A stretch of DNA of 64,000 nucleotides from Priapulus caudatus. Its lineage: Eukaryota > Priapulida > Priapulimorpha > Priapulimorphida > Priapulidae. The notes beneath the pieces are model-generated. The model did no database searches. It had not been told where the DNA came from and saw only the letters and a list, made by a program, of their open reading frames with translations. Position 1 is the first letter of the stretch. Each line of letters opens with the position of its first letter. Location: NCBI RefSeq assembly GCF_000485595.1, contig NW_014577121.1:148783-212782 (forward strand). The letters are read 5' to 3'. This document shows, piece after piece, positions 9,942 to 21,957 of the stretch. The translations under genes were made by a program, and so were the position numbers.

Positions 9942-10413
9942 AAAAAAGACATATAAATTACATTCATGTTCGTTTACATTCATGTTTGCACTTTTGGTCA
10001 TGCTGTTCCAATGTCAATGATATTACATATATTATAAATTCATAGTGTGCGCCTGGTGGTGCTAGTTGTTAACCACATGCTAGAGATTATAGACTTTATG
10101 AGTACTAGTGGAACTTTCATGTACATGTTGTGACCAGAGGATATCAAAATCTTCTATATAAAGCCCTATTAATCAGTGTTGCTGCATGTTTTTTCAGGGA
10201 TTGCACATCACGTCATCAATATATAGAGGGTTCCGCGACTTGCACTAAAAATAGCAATATTACCTACAATTCCGTGCCGCCGGCCATACTGGTAGTCAGA
10301 ATTGCGTACACGTGTTACCGATATATGCGCAATCTACCTATTTTACATCGATAGATTGTACATGTACGATAGTGTTAAATTATAGTAATCTATATTAGCA
10401 GTAAGTGGATTCC
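9942..10413. other. no recognised gene
   Basis: Mixed AT-rich sequence. Short open frames are present but have no recognisable domain. Confidence 0.35.
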
Positions 10414-10625
10414 GGTTTTGCAGACAAGTTTACCAGCGCGTGTTGGGGTGCTAGAGTTCAATATGATTGTGCAGACCTGGTTTTACAGGGTGTTGCAGGC
10501 AGGTTTATCAGCGTGGGTTGGGGTGCTCGTCTGCTAGAGTTCAATGAGATTACACATGTCCGGTTTTGCAGGGCTTTGCATGAAGGTTTATTAGCGTGGG
10601 TTGGGATGCTAGAGTTCGATGAGGT
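10414..10625. repeat. three diverged tandem units of about 65-85 bp
   Basis: Units start at the GGTTTTGCAG-like motif at about 10414, 10479 and 10562. They share GTTTATYAGCGTGGGTTGGGGTGCT-type and CTAGAGTTCAATGAG-type blocks. Confidence 0.6.
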
Positions 10626-10816
10626 TGCCGCACAGTCGGCGGATTGCTAGATTGAGCAGATCGGGAGATTGCATGCAACACATATCATAGACTTGAGTTT
10701 GTTTACATCGCGAGTGTTCAGAAATTTCACTGATTTTACTGCATATAGCTATCAAACGCAGCTTTTTATAGTATCTGGTGTATGCACATTTGCCAGCTGT
10801 CTGAAGTGTACGTAGT

Positions 10817-11050
10817 ATGGACAAATACTTTGATTCACTAGACAACGTAGCCAAAGCACGCTATCTCGAGAAAATTGCGTGCATTGGGAATCGACACCCG
10901 TACGAGAATGGAGCGAGGACCACAACTTGTGCCCATCATGTACTTATTAAGATCTCGTGAATTGACTACCGAACATTCTAGCCGAGTCCATTTTATACTA
11001 TCAAGGACTTTCAGAACCACAAAAGCCTGGATGTCTACGATCGACTAGCT
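10817..11050 (+). pseudogene. decayed N-terminal fragment of a mobile-element-associated protein
   Basis: An ATG at 10817 opens MDKYFDSLDNVAKARYLEKI, which has the 'SLD..AK.RY.EK' start seen in transposon-linked proteins common in marine invertebrate genomes. A downstream segment in the next frame reads EWSEDHNLCPS then DLVN, as expected for the continuation, so a frameshift and at least one stop have broken it. The family assignment is from memory of the pattern and is tentative. Confidence 0.4.
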
Positions 11051-11246
11051 GTTCTACGGTTGGGTTAGTGGTGTATAAGTCTAAATCTATCGTCGCACAT
11101 ATTAGTATCTACATATACTAATAATTAGTATATGGCTCTCTGTCTATTTGTCGAATTCGACACAATGAAGCAAATAATGTAGGATCACTTCTTTGGTTTT
11201 GCACACCTCAATGGCTCATAGTATTAGTACATAGTCTACTTTTAGC

Positions 11247-13661
11247 TTACCTTGACATCAAAATAATCACCTTGACATCAATTTTCAACACCAATAAGCA
11301 GTTTCCTACCACGCGTCTCACAGCTGCATGTCCTTTCAAGATCCAAAAGTTCTGTCTGATTAATGACAAGACATACATTGGTCCCAAATGACCGGCCAAG
11401 GAATGGTAATGCTCAATAATCAGATCCGTCACGTGATGCCTACTAGGTAGAATGAGTGGGTGTTTCGCGTCAAACCCAATCGGCGCATTTTCTAGTCGTC
11501 CGCCTACCCTGAGAGCTCCACCACGAAGTATGGGATTCAATTTCCGAAGAGGGTTGCATTTCCCCTGTGAGGTCTTCTTCCCGGACGCGATTTCAGGAAA
11601 AGCTCTTCGCTGGACGTTTCCGACAATCTCCAGTGTAGCATTTCGCAATTCTTTTACCGTCAAATTTCCCTTCTTCACGTCTCCAGTGTCCTTCCTTTTC
11701 AGGCAATACTCCTTGTAGCGCAGCAACCAGGCCACCGCTCTTTGGAGTTTGGTCCAAGATGAAAAGCGACTGAGCAATGTCTCCATGTAATCCTCCTGAA
11801 CAGCGAAAACCGACTTGGTCTCTTGTTTGAGTTCAGGGTCTTTCTCTTCCACGTCAGATATGAAGTCAGGTTGCTTTGGCCAGCAGGTTTCGTCTCCCCA
11901 CAAAAAGCCTGCGCCAGACAACCATCTTCTCATTTTCTCACTCTCACTAGATCTGAAACCCCTTGACGCGTCATCTGCAGGGTTTAAATCGGAATTGACA
12001 TATCTCCACTGGTTCGGCATCGAATCTTCATGGATTATTGCCAGACGATTGGCAACGAATGTCTTGAACCTCTTGGATTCGTTTCTGATGTACTGTAGAA
12101 CTATCATTGAGTCTGTCCAAAATATCGACTCATCTACTTGAATATCCAGTTCTGATCTAATCGTCCGATCCAATCTCACCGCCACTACGGCTGCCATCAG
12201 TTCAAGTCTTGGGATAGTTACGGTCTTCAAGGGAGCTAGCCGTGATTTCCCCATCATAAAGGAACAGTGAGTCTTTCTGTCATTTGCGACGAACCTCAAG
12301 TAAGAAACAGCCCCATATCCGCTCTGGGAGGCGTCAGCAAAGTGATGTAACTGAACTGTGACGGGCATGTCGCATCCTTCCGGCTTCAGACACCTGGGTA
12401 TCGATACGCCATCCAGCAGGTCTAGCCCGTCAAGCCATACCTTCCAGCACCTTGCTTCTCTTTCGCCTACAGGTTCATCCCACCCAAGTTTCTGTTTACA
12501 GCATACATTTCTTGCAGTAATCTCTTTGCTGGAAAGATCACAGGAGCCACAAACCCCAGAGGATCATACAGGGAACTGATGACCGAGAGAATCCCTCGTC
12601 TCGTGAAGGGCTTCTGCTTCTTTACAATGCCAATCTGGAATGTGTCTGCTTCAGTGTTCCATTGCACACCCAATGCCCTGTCGACTGGCAAATCTCCCAA
12701 GTCCATGTCGACTAGCGATGAACTCTTGTCTTCCTCTGCTATTTGACCCAAGACTTCCCGGCTGTTGCTAATCCATTTCGTTAACCGGAATCCGCCTTCT
12801 GCTAGTAGGTCACACAACTGTCGAACAATGTTCGTAGCATCTCCCACTGACTTGAGAGATTTCAAAAGATCATCGACGTAGAAGTTTCTTTCTACCGTTT
12901 TAATTGCCTCAGCATCGAAGTGTGAAGGATTAGTTACGGCTGTCTTCCGTAGGCTAAAGTTTGAGCAGCTGGGCGACGACGTCGCCCCAAACAGGTGAAC
13001 TCTCATGCGGTACTCTTCTGGTTCTTTGTCGAGGTTGCCTTCCTCCCACCACAGAAATTTCAAGGCATTACAGTGCGCAGAAGTCACTTTCACTTGGTGA
13101 AACATGGCTTCAATGTCAGCTTTCACAGCGATCGGCTCTTGACGGAACCGAATCAGAACCCCGACCAAGCTGTTGGTCAAATCAGGACCTTGTAGCAGCT
13201 GATCGTTCAGTGAGGTGCCTTTGTATCTCGCTGCAGTCAAAGACTACTCACAATTTCTGCTTGTGCGGATAAACAACGGCGTGGTGTGGGAGATACCAGA
13301 ATGTACCTCCCTCTGCATCAGATGCTGAGGTCACCTTGGTAGCGTACCCTTTCTCAATGTAGCTCTTGTACTGTCGGAATAATTCTTCATCCCGCTGGAA
13401 TCTTCTCTTAAGAGACTGAGAGTTGTTTAGCAAGTATGGAGGTTCGTTACGCCATGGTAAGTCAAGACGATAATAGCCGTCGATGTGAACAATCGACTTC
13501 TCCATTCCACTCAACGCTCTGAGATCTTCCACTGACATCACCTGATCAGCACTCACTATGGGTTCATTGTAGTCCATCTGCCAAAATCTCTCGACTTGTT
13601 GACATAAGGAATCTTCTTCTGTGTACGAAATTGATGGAAGCTCTTTGTCTGTCAGCTTCAT
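11247..13661 (-). mobile_element. BEL/Pao LTR retrotransposon pol fragment, broken
   Basis: The fragment is read from 13661 down to 11247. The first piece (13661-13248) holds the start of the reverse transcriptase with WYLPHHAV. The second (13240-12467) holds the catalytic palm, with [12 protein letters not shown] and the YVDD box. The third (open from about 12487 to 11247) holds the Pao RNase H motif (HHFADASQSGYG) and the zinc-binding integrase N-terminus (SLAGHLGP). Breaks: a TGA stop followed closely by a frameshift between 13248 and 13240, and a frameshift near 12485. Gag, protease, the integrase catalytic core and both LTRs are absent. The upstream side is cut off by the low-complexity block at 13665, which may be an assembly joint. 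It is a dead fragment. Confidence 0.9.
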
Positions 13662-13664
13662 GCT

Positions 13665-13880
13665 CTCTTCCTCCCCTCCTCCTTCTCCACCATCTTCTCC
13701 CCTCCTCCTTCTCCACCACCTTCTCCATTCTTCCCTTCCTCATTCTCCACCAGCTTCTCCCCCTCCTCCTTCTCCACCAGCTTCTCCCTTTTCCCCCTCC
13801 TCCTCCACCGGCTTCTCCCCCTCCTCCTTCTCCACCAGCTTCTCCCCTCGTCTCCGTGTGCTCCCCAGGCTTCTTCCCTT
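13665..13880. repeat. CT-rich minisatellite (about 27-bp unit)
   Basis: Repeats of CTCCTCCTTCTCCACCAGCTTCTCCC-like units with irregular indels. Open frames on both strands through this block are composition artefacts. It marks the start of the noisy sequence running to about 18.9 kb. Confidence 0.7.
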
Positions 13881-16624
13881 CTCCCCTTCCTCGATGTCGT
13901 TCACTAGCTGGCTCCCTACTCACGCCTACTATATCTGAGTACTACTCTACCTCTCGCTTCTCTGTTGCTCGCGCCTCCTCCCCGCTTCCTATCACTGGCT
14001 CCTTCGCTACCCTCTGTACCAGAGATTACGAGAGTGCTGACGAGCTGTTCACTGGATATGCCCGAAACGCCCGGAGATAGAGCGCGTTAGGCCATTCGGC
14101 GGGGGCGTTTGCAAGTTCAGAGTCTGTGACGAGCTGCTAAAGCCTAATGCTTGACGGTCACTTGCGATACCGTGGTAACGCGAAAACTCCAAACCAGCCT
14201 CGAGCAAATTTTGGCCCGAGCCAAATCTAGCCCATTTGGCTCGAGGCTAAACCGATGACGTGTGAAACGCGACTTTAGGAATATTGTATACGTTTTTAGC
14301 ACATTTTGCGAAAATCAGTGGCGGTGGTCACAAACTAGACCTTGAACAATAAACTTGGTATAACTTGGGTGTTTGTATTGCTGTTGCTGCGAATGGTAAT
14401 TTAATTTTCTATGAGTTAATTTGGTAGGTTGCACTATTGCCAGTGCCAGATTGCGTAAGCGGTAATTACGCAACCTACGGCATCTAATAGGGTACCCTAT
14501 TACTTAATACTGACCTATACGATAGCGTGAAAGGCTAAGCACACGTGTAGACGGTCTTGTAAAATGGCCGCAGCCGCGTACCTGAGTTTATTGGCGGTTA
14601 AGGTCCGATTCTTTCAGGTTACTGCATATCTTTCCTTCACGTAATTTGGAAGGACTTCTCGATTTATTTTTATACGCTAATGACAACGATGTCGTTTTGT
14701 CACCATCAAGTATTTCTCGTTAGGGTCCAGTTAGATTATGGGTCTTATGTAATTACACTGGATCGGATTATTCAGGCGACGCAACAAACAACTTTGATAC
14801 GATGGAGCAGCATATTATACAACAAGTTTTTTTCCCGCGAGAAAACTCGCGAGATCCGAAAATGCGCGATTGAGGGATATAGTGGATATTGCGGTGCGAG
14901 TAAGTTTAAGCGTTATGTGCAGCATAGTTTAGCATGATATATGCTCCTCCATAATACTTAATGCAGGCATACATCTTAGGAGATATGGGGTTTTACGGAG
15001 AAAACTTCAAAAAATCTCGGATTCGAAATCTCTTGCAAATTCGCTTTGGATATTACAGTGTCTTGAGCATACGGTGTATCTATTACTAGCTCTGGTGTGG
15101 TGTTTGTGTGTGTGATTGGATACTGCGCGTCTGAAAAATGTCTTAGATAAGGTGGAAGCCAATAAGAATAGCCCAGCTGGAGTAATCTCAGCGAGTAGAT
15201 TACAGTGATAGCTTTAATCTGTCATGAATTGGGTTTATGGGTTTCAGGAGCTCTATCGCGATTTTAGTAAGCGTCGCTGGGTTTTAATTGTTCCTCAGGC
15301 CATTCGACGGGTCGTGTGGCTTTTAAAGCGCCGGCGGGGGGGTAATAGATTTTGTTCGGTTCGAATTGCAAGATAAATTAGGTTTGCATACACCAGTATT
15401 ATACGTTCGGGTGATGGAATAATGGATCGGGGAGTGTGTGTGATGTTATAAAATGACTGATGGAACGACGAATGCTGGCGAAGACGCCTTCGCATTTTGT
15501 GATATCTAGGTTGTCTGAAGTATAGTCCTATAGCCATAGTTTCGGATTTCTGTGTTGGTTATCACGCGACGCGCACCGACATTTTATCTTGCAGCAATTC
15601 GCTCCAATTTAGCTAAAATTAATTTGGGTTCGAGCTGCTCTAGCCTACCCCACTGAGAAGTTATATGTACTGGTGAGGAATGCATCCTGTAGAGCCAGGT
15701 TTCGTGGAGAGTAAGAGAATGCATTTAAATCGCACAACACTTATTGTATAGTTGCCAGTCAATCTTTGAAGGGAAAAATTGAAAATTCGTATAGATTCTA
15801 TATATGCAGCTGTGTTTTCCGTAGACACCGTAGGGGGTCTGTTTCAAATTGAAAAATATTTCACTGCTGCGTAGATATATAAGATTTTTAGTATAGAATT
15901 GTGCAGGATCACATAGTGATGTGAATATGCTTGAGTAATGCATGTAACGTTGTGCAAGGAATTGATAATATGGAAGTCGAACTTTTTGCGGGAAAAATGT
16001 AAATTACCAAAATCGAATAATGAATTAGAGGGTGGAAATAATGTTTGGGGGCTCTACTTATAAGCTGCCCAGAAATACAGCATACTATAGTGCATGAGTA
16101 GACATACAGTATGTCATATAACTGCTAGAGCCTAATTACATTTGAAAATTGTATGAATATAATTATATGCAGAAACCAATATAATAGATTTAGTAAATAC
16201 AAAAACTAATTGTCGTAAACAGTCTTACTATGCAGTTGAGACACACCGTTAATGAGAGGCACATCTCTAAAACCAATGGGCCGCTCTCTTCTCGCTCGCT
16301 TCTCTCTCTCTCACTCTTAATTTCTGGCACAAGAGGCATCTATAATGGAATTGATAGATATTAATTATTATTAAAGTCTAATCAGTAACGAGTCAGTCAA
16401 CTAGAAATTTCATCCAGCTAAGTTGTCAGTTTGTTTCACAGTTTTTGAACCTTCAATATCACGTCATGTTTTCGTTCAACAACTCACTTTGCATTAACCG
16501 GACTAATATTGCAAACTATATAAGCGGTTCTATCTTTGTGTCTAATGTGCTGATTAAAATTGCCCAGAGAGACACCTAAAAGAATAAATATATGCGACAC
16601 TAACCAGTCTGTTTAACATTTGAC

Positions 16625-16870
16625 TTAGGCTGCATCAATGCCGGTTTCATGCCCAGTTACCAGCGGTAGATGGTACTCCCCCGGTCGATAGGTTATCCAC
16701 ACGCCTGCACTAACGCCTTCGTCAGTGTGAACGGGTACCAGTCTTATTACCATACACTTGGCAAAGAAACGAGTGACACGCCATGGTTCCGCATTCAGCC
16801 AATCCCAGGCAACGCTTACGCCCTTATGACTCACACTACCTGTCATTGTGATGCCCACCCGGTGGCGCAC
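16625..16870 (-). CDS. unidentified open frame in a GC-richer island
   Basis: An 81-codon frame is open on the minus strand between a CTAG-type acceptor beyond 16870 and a stop near 16625. The product starts MRHRVGITMTGSVSHKG and includes VSVAWDWLNAEPWRVTRF; I recognise no domain. The opposite strand is also open for 67 codons, so composition may explain it. The block is richer in G+C than its AT-rich surroundings and lies in the 2.4-kb stretch absent from the second repeat copy. It could be an exon, a captured fragment in a transposon, or chance. Confidence 0.25.
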   Translation of the reverse strand: MRHRVGITMTGSVSHKGVSVAWDWLNAEPWRVTRFFAKCMVIRLVPVHTDEGVSAGVWITYRPGEYHLPLVTGHETGIDAA

Positions 16871-19629
16871 TAGGTTTTACAAAATGAATAATTGGCCGTA
16901 TAAGAACTGCTTTTTATCAACTTTGAGTTATACCTGATGACGTTTATACTAATACGATCAACGAATTAGCTGTATAAATGGCCTGCTGGTTGTTTCTTTT
17001 TGCAAACGCGATGTCGGGAAAGTTGATTTTGAAGTTTGATTTGTTTAATTACAATTTTTAACAAGATGATCTAACTATTTTAAAGAAAAGATAAACAGAC
17101 CCTGGTACAGATAAACAGTAAAGGTTATGGCTCTACATTATTATATCAATAACAAGTGATATTATGAGTTCTTATACTTGCCGCCAAGCAGGCTCAAGTT
17201 TGGGCCCGTGTCGAAAATTCGGTGTTCCGCGCGCTTTCCATGCACAGGTCGGGGTCTGCTAGCCCGTTTTACGTTTTGTGGGTTTTTAGCACGTTCTATC
17301 TCAAAAAACGGTTACTGGTAAAAATTCTTGAGAAATAATAACAAGAACCGGGGTGAGGCCCTTTCTCATTCTAGACACAAGCTTTGTTTTTTTCATTAAT
17401 ATGATATATATTAAAAGTTACGTCTTCTGAAAGTACATTGACTTACTGAAAATATGGTTGCTGAAACCTAACAATATCTGGCACGAGCCTTCGCGACGCT
17501 CGCGCATCAGGCATCGCTTACTAGTCCGCTATAGTAATCGTCCTGACCAGGGCTGTTCGTGACTAACGTCTAATACACGCCTGCACGATCACATCCATGT
17601 TGAAATAATCTTGTAGCTGTACAAAGACTAACGAACAATTTACGTATATCTCAAATAAAATGATTACATAAGTCTAAGATTTCTGCTCTGTTTTGTATCA
17701 AACTATAACCTTCACCTTTAGTATTTTCCAAGCCTGTTGTTATTAAAAACTAATACCTTCAGTTTTGCTGTCGCACAGCTGTAAATTTCTCAGAGGCCAA
17801 GAGCGGCGGAAACTTTGCTAACAAGCCGGGCCAGACCGCCTGTTTGCAATTGCGCATGGATTTCTCGAACGGTGCCCACGGGCGGAAAACCCGAACGACG
17901 ATAACCATACCAATAGCGTTGCCCCTACTTGCGTCTTGGCCTGGCACGAGCACTAAAAAAGCTTATCATATACACTCGTAATATTATCATTAAATATTAA
18001 AACCATTGAAAACCAGGTGAATCGTCACATCTATCAAAACTCTTACAATAATTTTATCATTCGCCGAGAGATAGGGTCGTACGTTCGCTGTTGTAATTTG
18101 GCCCATGACGCACTGTGAAAATTCACAGTCCTGATTGCCGATTTTAGTTGCACTGAAGAATGGCAGACAATGGCGGCTAGTCTGCGTTTGTTTTCGATGC
18201 AATTCATGGGCTCAGGAAAAACGGCGAATAACTCATAATATAAGTAGCGCCCAGTTAGCGCCAGGGTTAGCCGCGAGCAAGCCAGAGGTTTTATTGATTC
18301 GTTTGAGCTATTATCATGTGACGCTTAGCTGGTGGGTGTGTGCGTCCGATTGGTGCGATACCGACGCCAAGGGTGGAGAGGAATTTGGGCCTGGCAAGAA
18401 TTTCTGAAACGGTATTTCCTTAAGCCCTAGCCATTACGTTTCCTGGAAGGTGAGTACTCATTAGGTATAGCCGGTTACACTATAATACTGCCGCTGGGCC
18501 GGGCTATCGCATTCAACCATGACGAGTGATCGCTTCGGGACCAACTTACGACTCCAGCCAGTCCAGCGGCGGAACCTATGTATTGTCCGCCTGTGGCAAG
18601 GGTCGTCGGGGGGGGCGGGTTGTGCTGTGTTATGGACAAAATATGGACTCCTGTGTTGTTGTCAATGTAAACAAATTATAATAGAATTTGTTCAGTCTTT
18701 CTCATGACAAAAATAATGATTACCTCAATCTCCTATCTTCTCACTCGCTTTATTTTTTACTTGACACGACACAATGTTTTCTCGTCCCGACAACCACCCC
18801 AAGTCGCGCCGCTCTACCCCTCCCGACATCTGGATTTAAGTACAGTTCACGTTTGCCCGTCTGAACTTGCGGCCTCTGCTGGAGCTGCCTCGGCCAGAAA
18901 TGGCCGTTTGAAGTTCGCAAATAGACCATTGGCATTGCAACGATAGTTAGAGGTTCAATTTTAGTAGCGGCTATAACTTAAGACATATTCACTTCGGATA
19001 AGAGGCATTAATTGCCTACCACAGACGTTTTATAGCCGGATATAATCGGGGATAAGTTGGTCCATCGCATGCCTCATGGGTCGTTCTATAGCCCAGCGGC
19101 AGTTAATGTAAGCGGGCTATAGTACTAGAGCTAACTCAATACATACATACAATGATACATAGCCTACCGCGATTACCGGTACTCATTCAAAACACTGCCA
19201 CTTCATTCGGCTCAAGGATAGAGACTAAGACTGAGTAAGAGAGCATGGTTGTGAGAGCGACTGCAGCAGCACAGTCACAGTGCCACAGGCACAGGCACTT
19301 GGAACGTCTCAATAAAAAAAATATAATAATTAATGGTCAATAATAAATAAACACGAAATGTATTTACTACCAAAGTCTTAATGTTTTTCTTCTCTATTTC
19401 GCCTATTACTAGTATTTGTATTATTGTCGATAACTTGCTGTAAATGCCATTCAAATGGCAATGCTCATCTGCAACACACAAGTAGACCTACACCGCACCG
19501 CACGCTCTGTGCACAAACAACAAGAATAAAAAAGCAGGTAGCAAAGCGTGATCGTAAAATTCGCTCAACGCTCGCTTCATTTCACACGATAACGAATACA
19601 CAACCAACATCCTCCATCTTGGTATCTAT

Positions 19630-20924
19630 TAGCTCTTGTACTATAGCCCGCGTACAGTTACCGCAGGGCTATAGAACATTTTATGCCAGATTTCGTAAAC
19701 TGCACCTGTCCCCCAATGCTTCCACGAAAAATGGCACACAAAACGCAAAATGATCGGGCTTTTTAACACTTATTTATCTACATGGACATCTTGCCTATCT
19801 TTTTAAACACTCCACAACTTTACACTATGTATTTATGCATTTATTCCTCAAAGTGCTAGAACTACTTGCGTTTCGTTTTCAAATGCTGTTGTGTACACGC
19901 GTGACCACAGGCTTGAAGCGTTTCAATAAAATATAATGCTAACTAAATACGAAATCTATTTACTACCAAATTCTTAATGTTTCTATACTCTCTTTCACCT
20001 ATTATTGCCGACAGTTTCCTGTAAATTCCGTCCAAATCCTACGTGCAACCATATACGCTGCCGGCGCCATTACTCTCGCGGCTCCACTGTTGCACGCTTA
20101 CACTAATATATATAGCAGGCAGGAAAGCGTGATTGCAAAATTCGCTCATTTACATTACTGTAGAAGGTTTGCGAACGCGAGAATTTCGTCAGTCTTTGTA
20201 TGATTTCTCGTGACACAACTCGGTTACAAACAGAGACAGTATGTTTTTATAACAAGTGAACACTGTTTTTAACATAGAAACAAAGATGGAAGCTGTTGGA
20301 TGTGTATTCGTGCTGTGAAAGTGTGAAATCAAGCGAGCGTCAAGCAAATTTTGCGATCATGCTTCCTACCTGCTATATATATATTAGTGTAGGTGTGCAA
20401 CAGTGGAGCCGCGAGAGTAATGGTGCCGGCAGCGTATATGGTTGCACGTAGGATTTGGACGGAATTTACAGGAAACTGTTGGCAATAATAGGTGAAAGAG
20501 AGTATAGAAACATTAAGAATTTGGTAGTAAATAGATTTCGTATTTAGTTAGCATTATATTTTATTGAAACGCTTCAAGTGCCTGTGCGCGTGATGTCACC
20601 CAAAATGTAATAGGCTGCATCATAGCTGCCCATGTGTTTTGTCTACATTTCGTGTGATGTCACTCGTGTACGCAACAACATTTGAGAACGAAACGCAAGT
20701 AATACTAGCACTTTGAGGAATAAATGCATAAATACATGGTGTAAAGTTTTGGAAAGTATTGAAAAAGATAGGTGAGATGTCCATGTAGATAAATAAGTGT
20801 TAAAAAGCCCGATCATTTTGCGTTTTGTGAGCCATTTTTCGTGGCAGCATTGAGGGACAGGTACCTGGCATAAAATGTTCTATAGCCCTGCAGCAACTGT
20901 ACGCGGGCTATAGTACTAGAGCTA
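19630..20924. mobile_element. Mutator-like long-TIR element, TAGCTCTWGTACTATAG tip family, nested in the previous one
   Basis: Ends are TTAGCTCTTGTACTATAGCC and TAGCTCTAGTACTATAGCCC (inverse). Both continue with CGCGTACAGTT and GGGCTATAGAACATTTTATG. The 9-bp repeat GGTATCTAT is present at 19621-19629 and 20925-20933. It contains a further nested element at 19907-20588. No transposase frame is visible. Confidence 0.85.
19907..20588. mobile_element. innermost long-TIR element (CACAGGCACTTGAA family)
   Basis: The tip at the left reads CACAGGCTTGAAGCGTTTC (a 3-base loss relative to the right end) and the right end is GAAACGCTTCAAGTGCCTGTG in halves. It is flanked by CGCGTGAC on the left and CGCGTGAT on the right, an 8-bp duplication with one change. 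Arms of about 230 bp face each other across a short spacer near 20.2-20.35 kb. It shares its tip with the outermost element. Confidence 0.7.
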
Positions 20925-21957
20925 GGTATCTATGTGTAGCTAAATGTTCACTTGTTCGAATTATAACTCTGTCCTTTGTCCTTACCTACTCCAGCCAGAG
21001 ATATCTCGTGAAATCATGCGGGGAAATTCCACTCCTGGTTTCTGTAAACCGGCCGTATCAACCGAAAATCACTAACGGCGCTACTCGATTGTTTTAACCA
21101 ATGAACGTAGTCGTGTCTGTGACGTCATACCCGCTCGCATTATGCTTGGCTTGGCGGGCCTCAAAACAGCTCGGAGGCAGGCAGCAGCTCATCCCGGCAT
21201 GCTATGGGCCGCATTACTCGTGTATAAACAGACATCTCGTCTGGTTTACAGAAACAAGGAGTGGAATTTTCCCGCATGGTTTTACGAGATATCTCTGGCT
21301 GGAGTAGTTAAGAACAAAGGACAGAGTTATAATTCGAACAAGTGAACATTTAGCTTTACATAGCTACCAAGATAGAGGCTGTTGGTTGTGTATATGTTCT
21401 GTAATCGTGTGAAATGAAGCGAGCGTCGAGCGAATTTTAGGATCACGCTTTCCTACCTGCTCTTTTATTCTTGTGCACAGGGCGTGCGTGTGGTGTACTT
21501 GTGTGTTGCAGATGAATATTTGAACAGCATTTACAGCAAGTTATCAACAATAATAGGCGAAATAGAGTAGAGAAACATTAAGACTTTGGTAGTAAATACA
21601 TTTCGTGTTTATTTACTCTTTTTTTTTTATTGAGACGTTTCAAGTGCCTGTGTGCAGTAGTGGGTGCTGGTGCACTGCAGCGCAGGGCTAATTCGTCGAA
21701 GTGGATTTTTCACTATATATATAATACTACAGTGTTTCCCCTGCATTGACATTAGCGAGGCGGGCCGCCTCGCTCAAATTCTCAGCCACGACACAGAAAT
21801 TTCTCCAAAACACCGCCTCGCTGACGAAACTTTTGACAACTTGAACAAGAGATTCAAGAGTCTCATACAATGTGTTCAGAATAGCTTAGAATGCACCAAA
21901 TTGCACAATTTTTTCAAAAATTTCCATGGGGAACATGCGCTGCTCGACCTACACTGC

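Larger units (their letters stand above)
19285..21665. mobile_element. outer long-TIR element (CACAGGCACTTG tip family), interrupted
   Basis: The left arm runs from the tip CACAGGCACTTGGAACGTCTC through 19629. After the inner insertion (19630-20924) it resumes at 20925 and ends in GTGAAATCATGC ... GTAAACC near 21050. The right arm is the inverse from about 21240 to 21665, ending CAAGTGCCTGTG. Arms total roughly 450-500 bp. The two parts of the left arm rejoin perfectly across the 9-bp duplication of the inner element. Confidence 0.75.
14000..21957. repeat. 8-kb block, first copy of a large direct repeat
   Basis: From the 'TTCGCTACCCTGTACCAG' motif at about 14000 onward, the order of sequence blocks is repeated from about 21958 to 26800. 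Matching points include 14460/22385, 14930/22775, 17530/22940, 18470/23220, 19140/23820, 20600/25380 and 21100/25910. The second copy lacks the equivalent of 15110-17525 and of 17640-18260. Here 14.0-18.9 kb looks noisy with scattered indels, while about 18.95-21.95 kb looks clean. It could be a real tandem duplication or an assembly loop. Confidence 0.65.

Noticed and set aside
10414-10625. CRISPR-like spaced repeats
   Set aside because: Only three diverged tandem units without constant spacers, in an animal genome.
13564-14080. Pro/Ser/Leu-rich and Gly/Arg-rich frames
   Set aside because: Composition artefact of the CT-rich minisatellite at 13665-13880.
20934-21355. A separate palindromic element with AGCTAAATGTTCACTTG ends
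   Set aside because: The palindrome continues outward as the arms of the outer element once 19630-20924 is removed, so it is the inner part of that element and not a new insertion.
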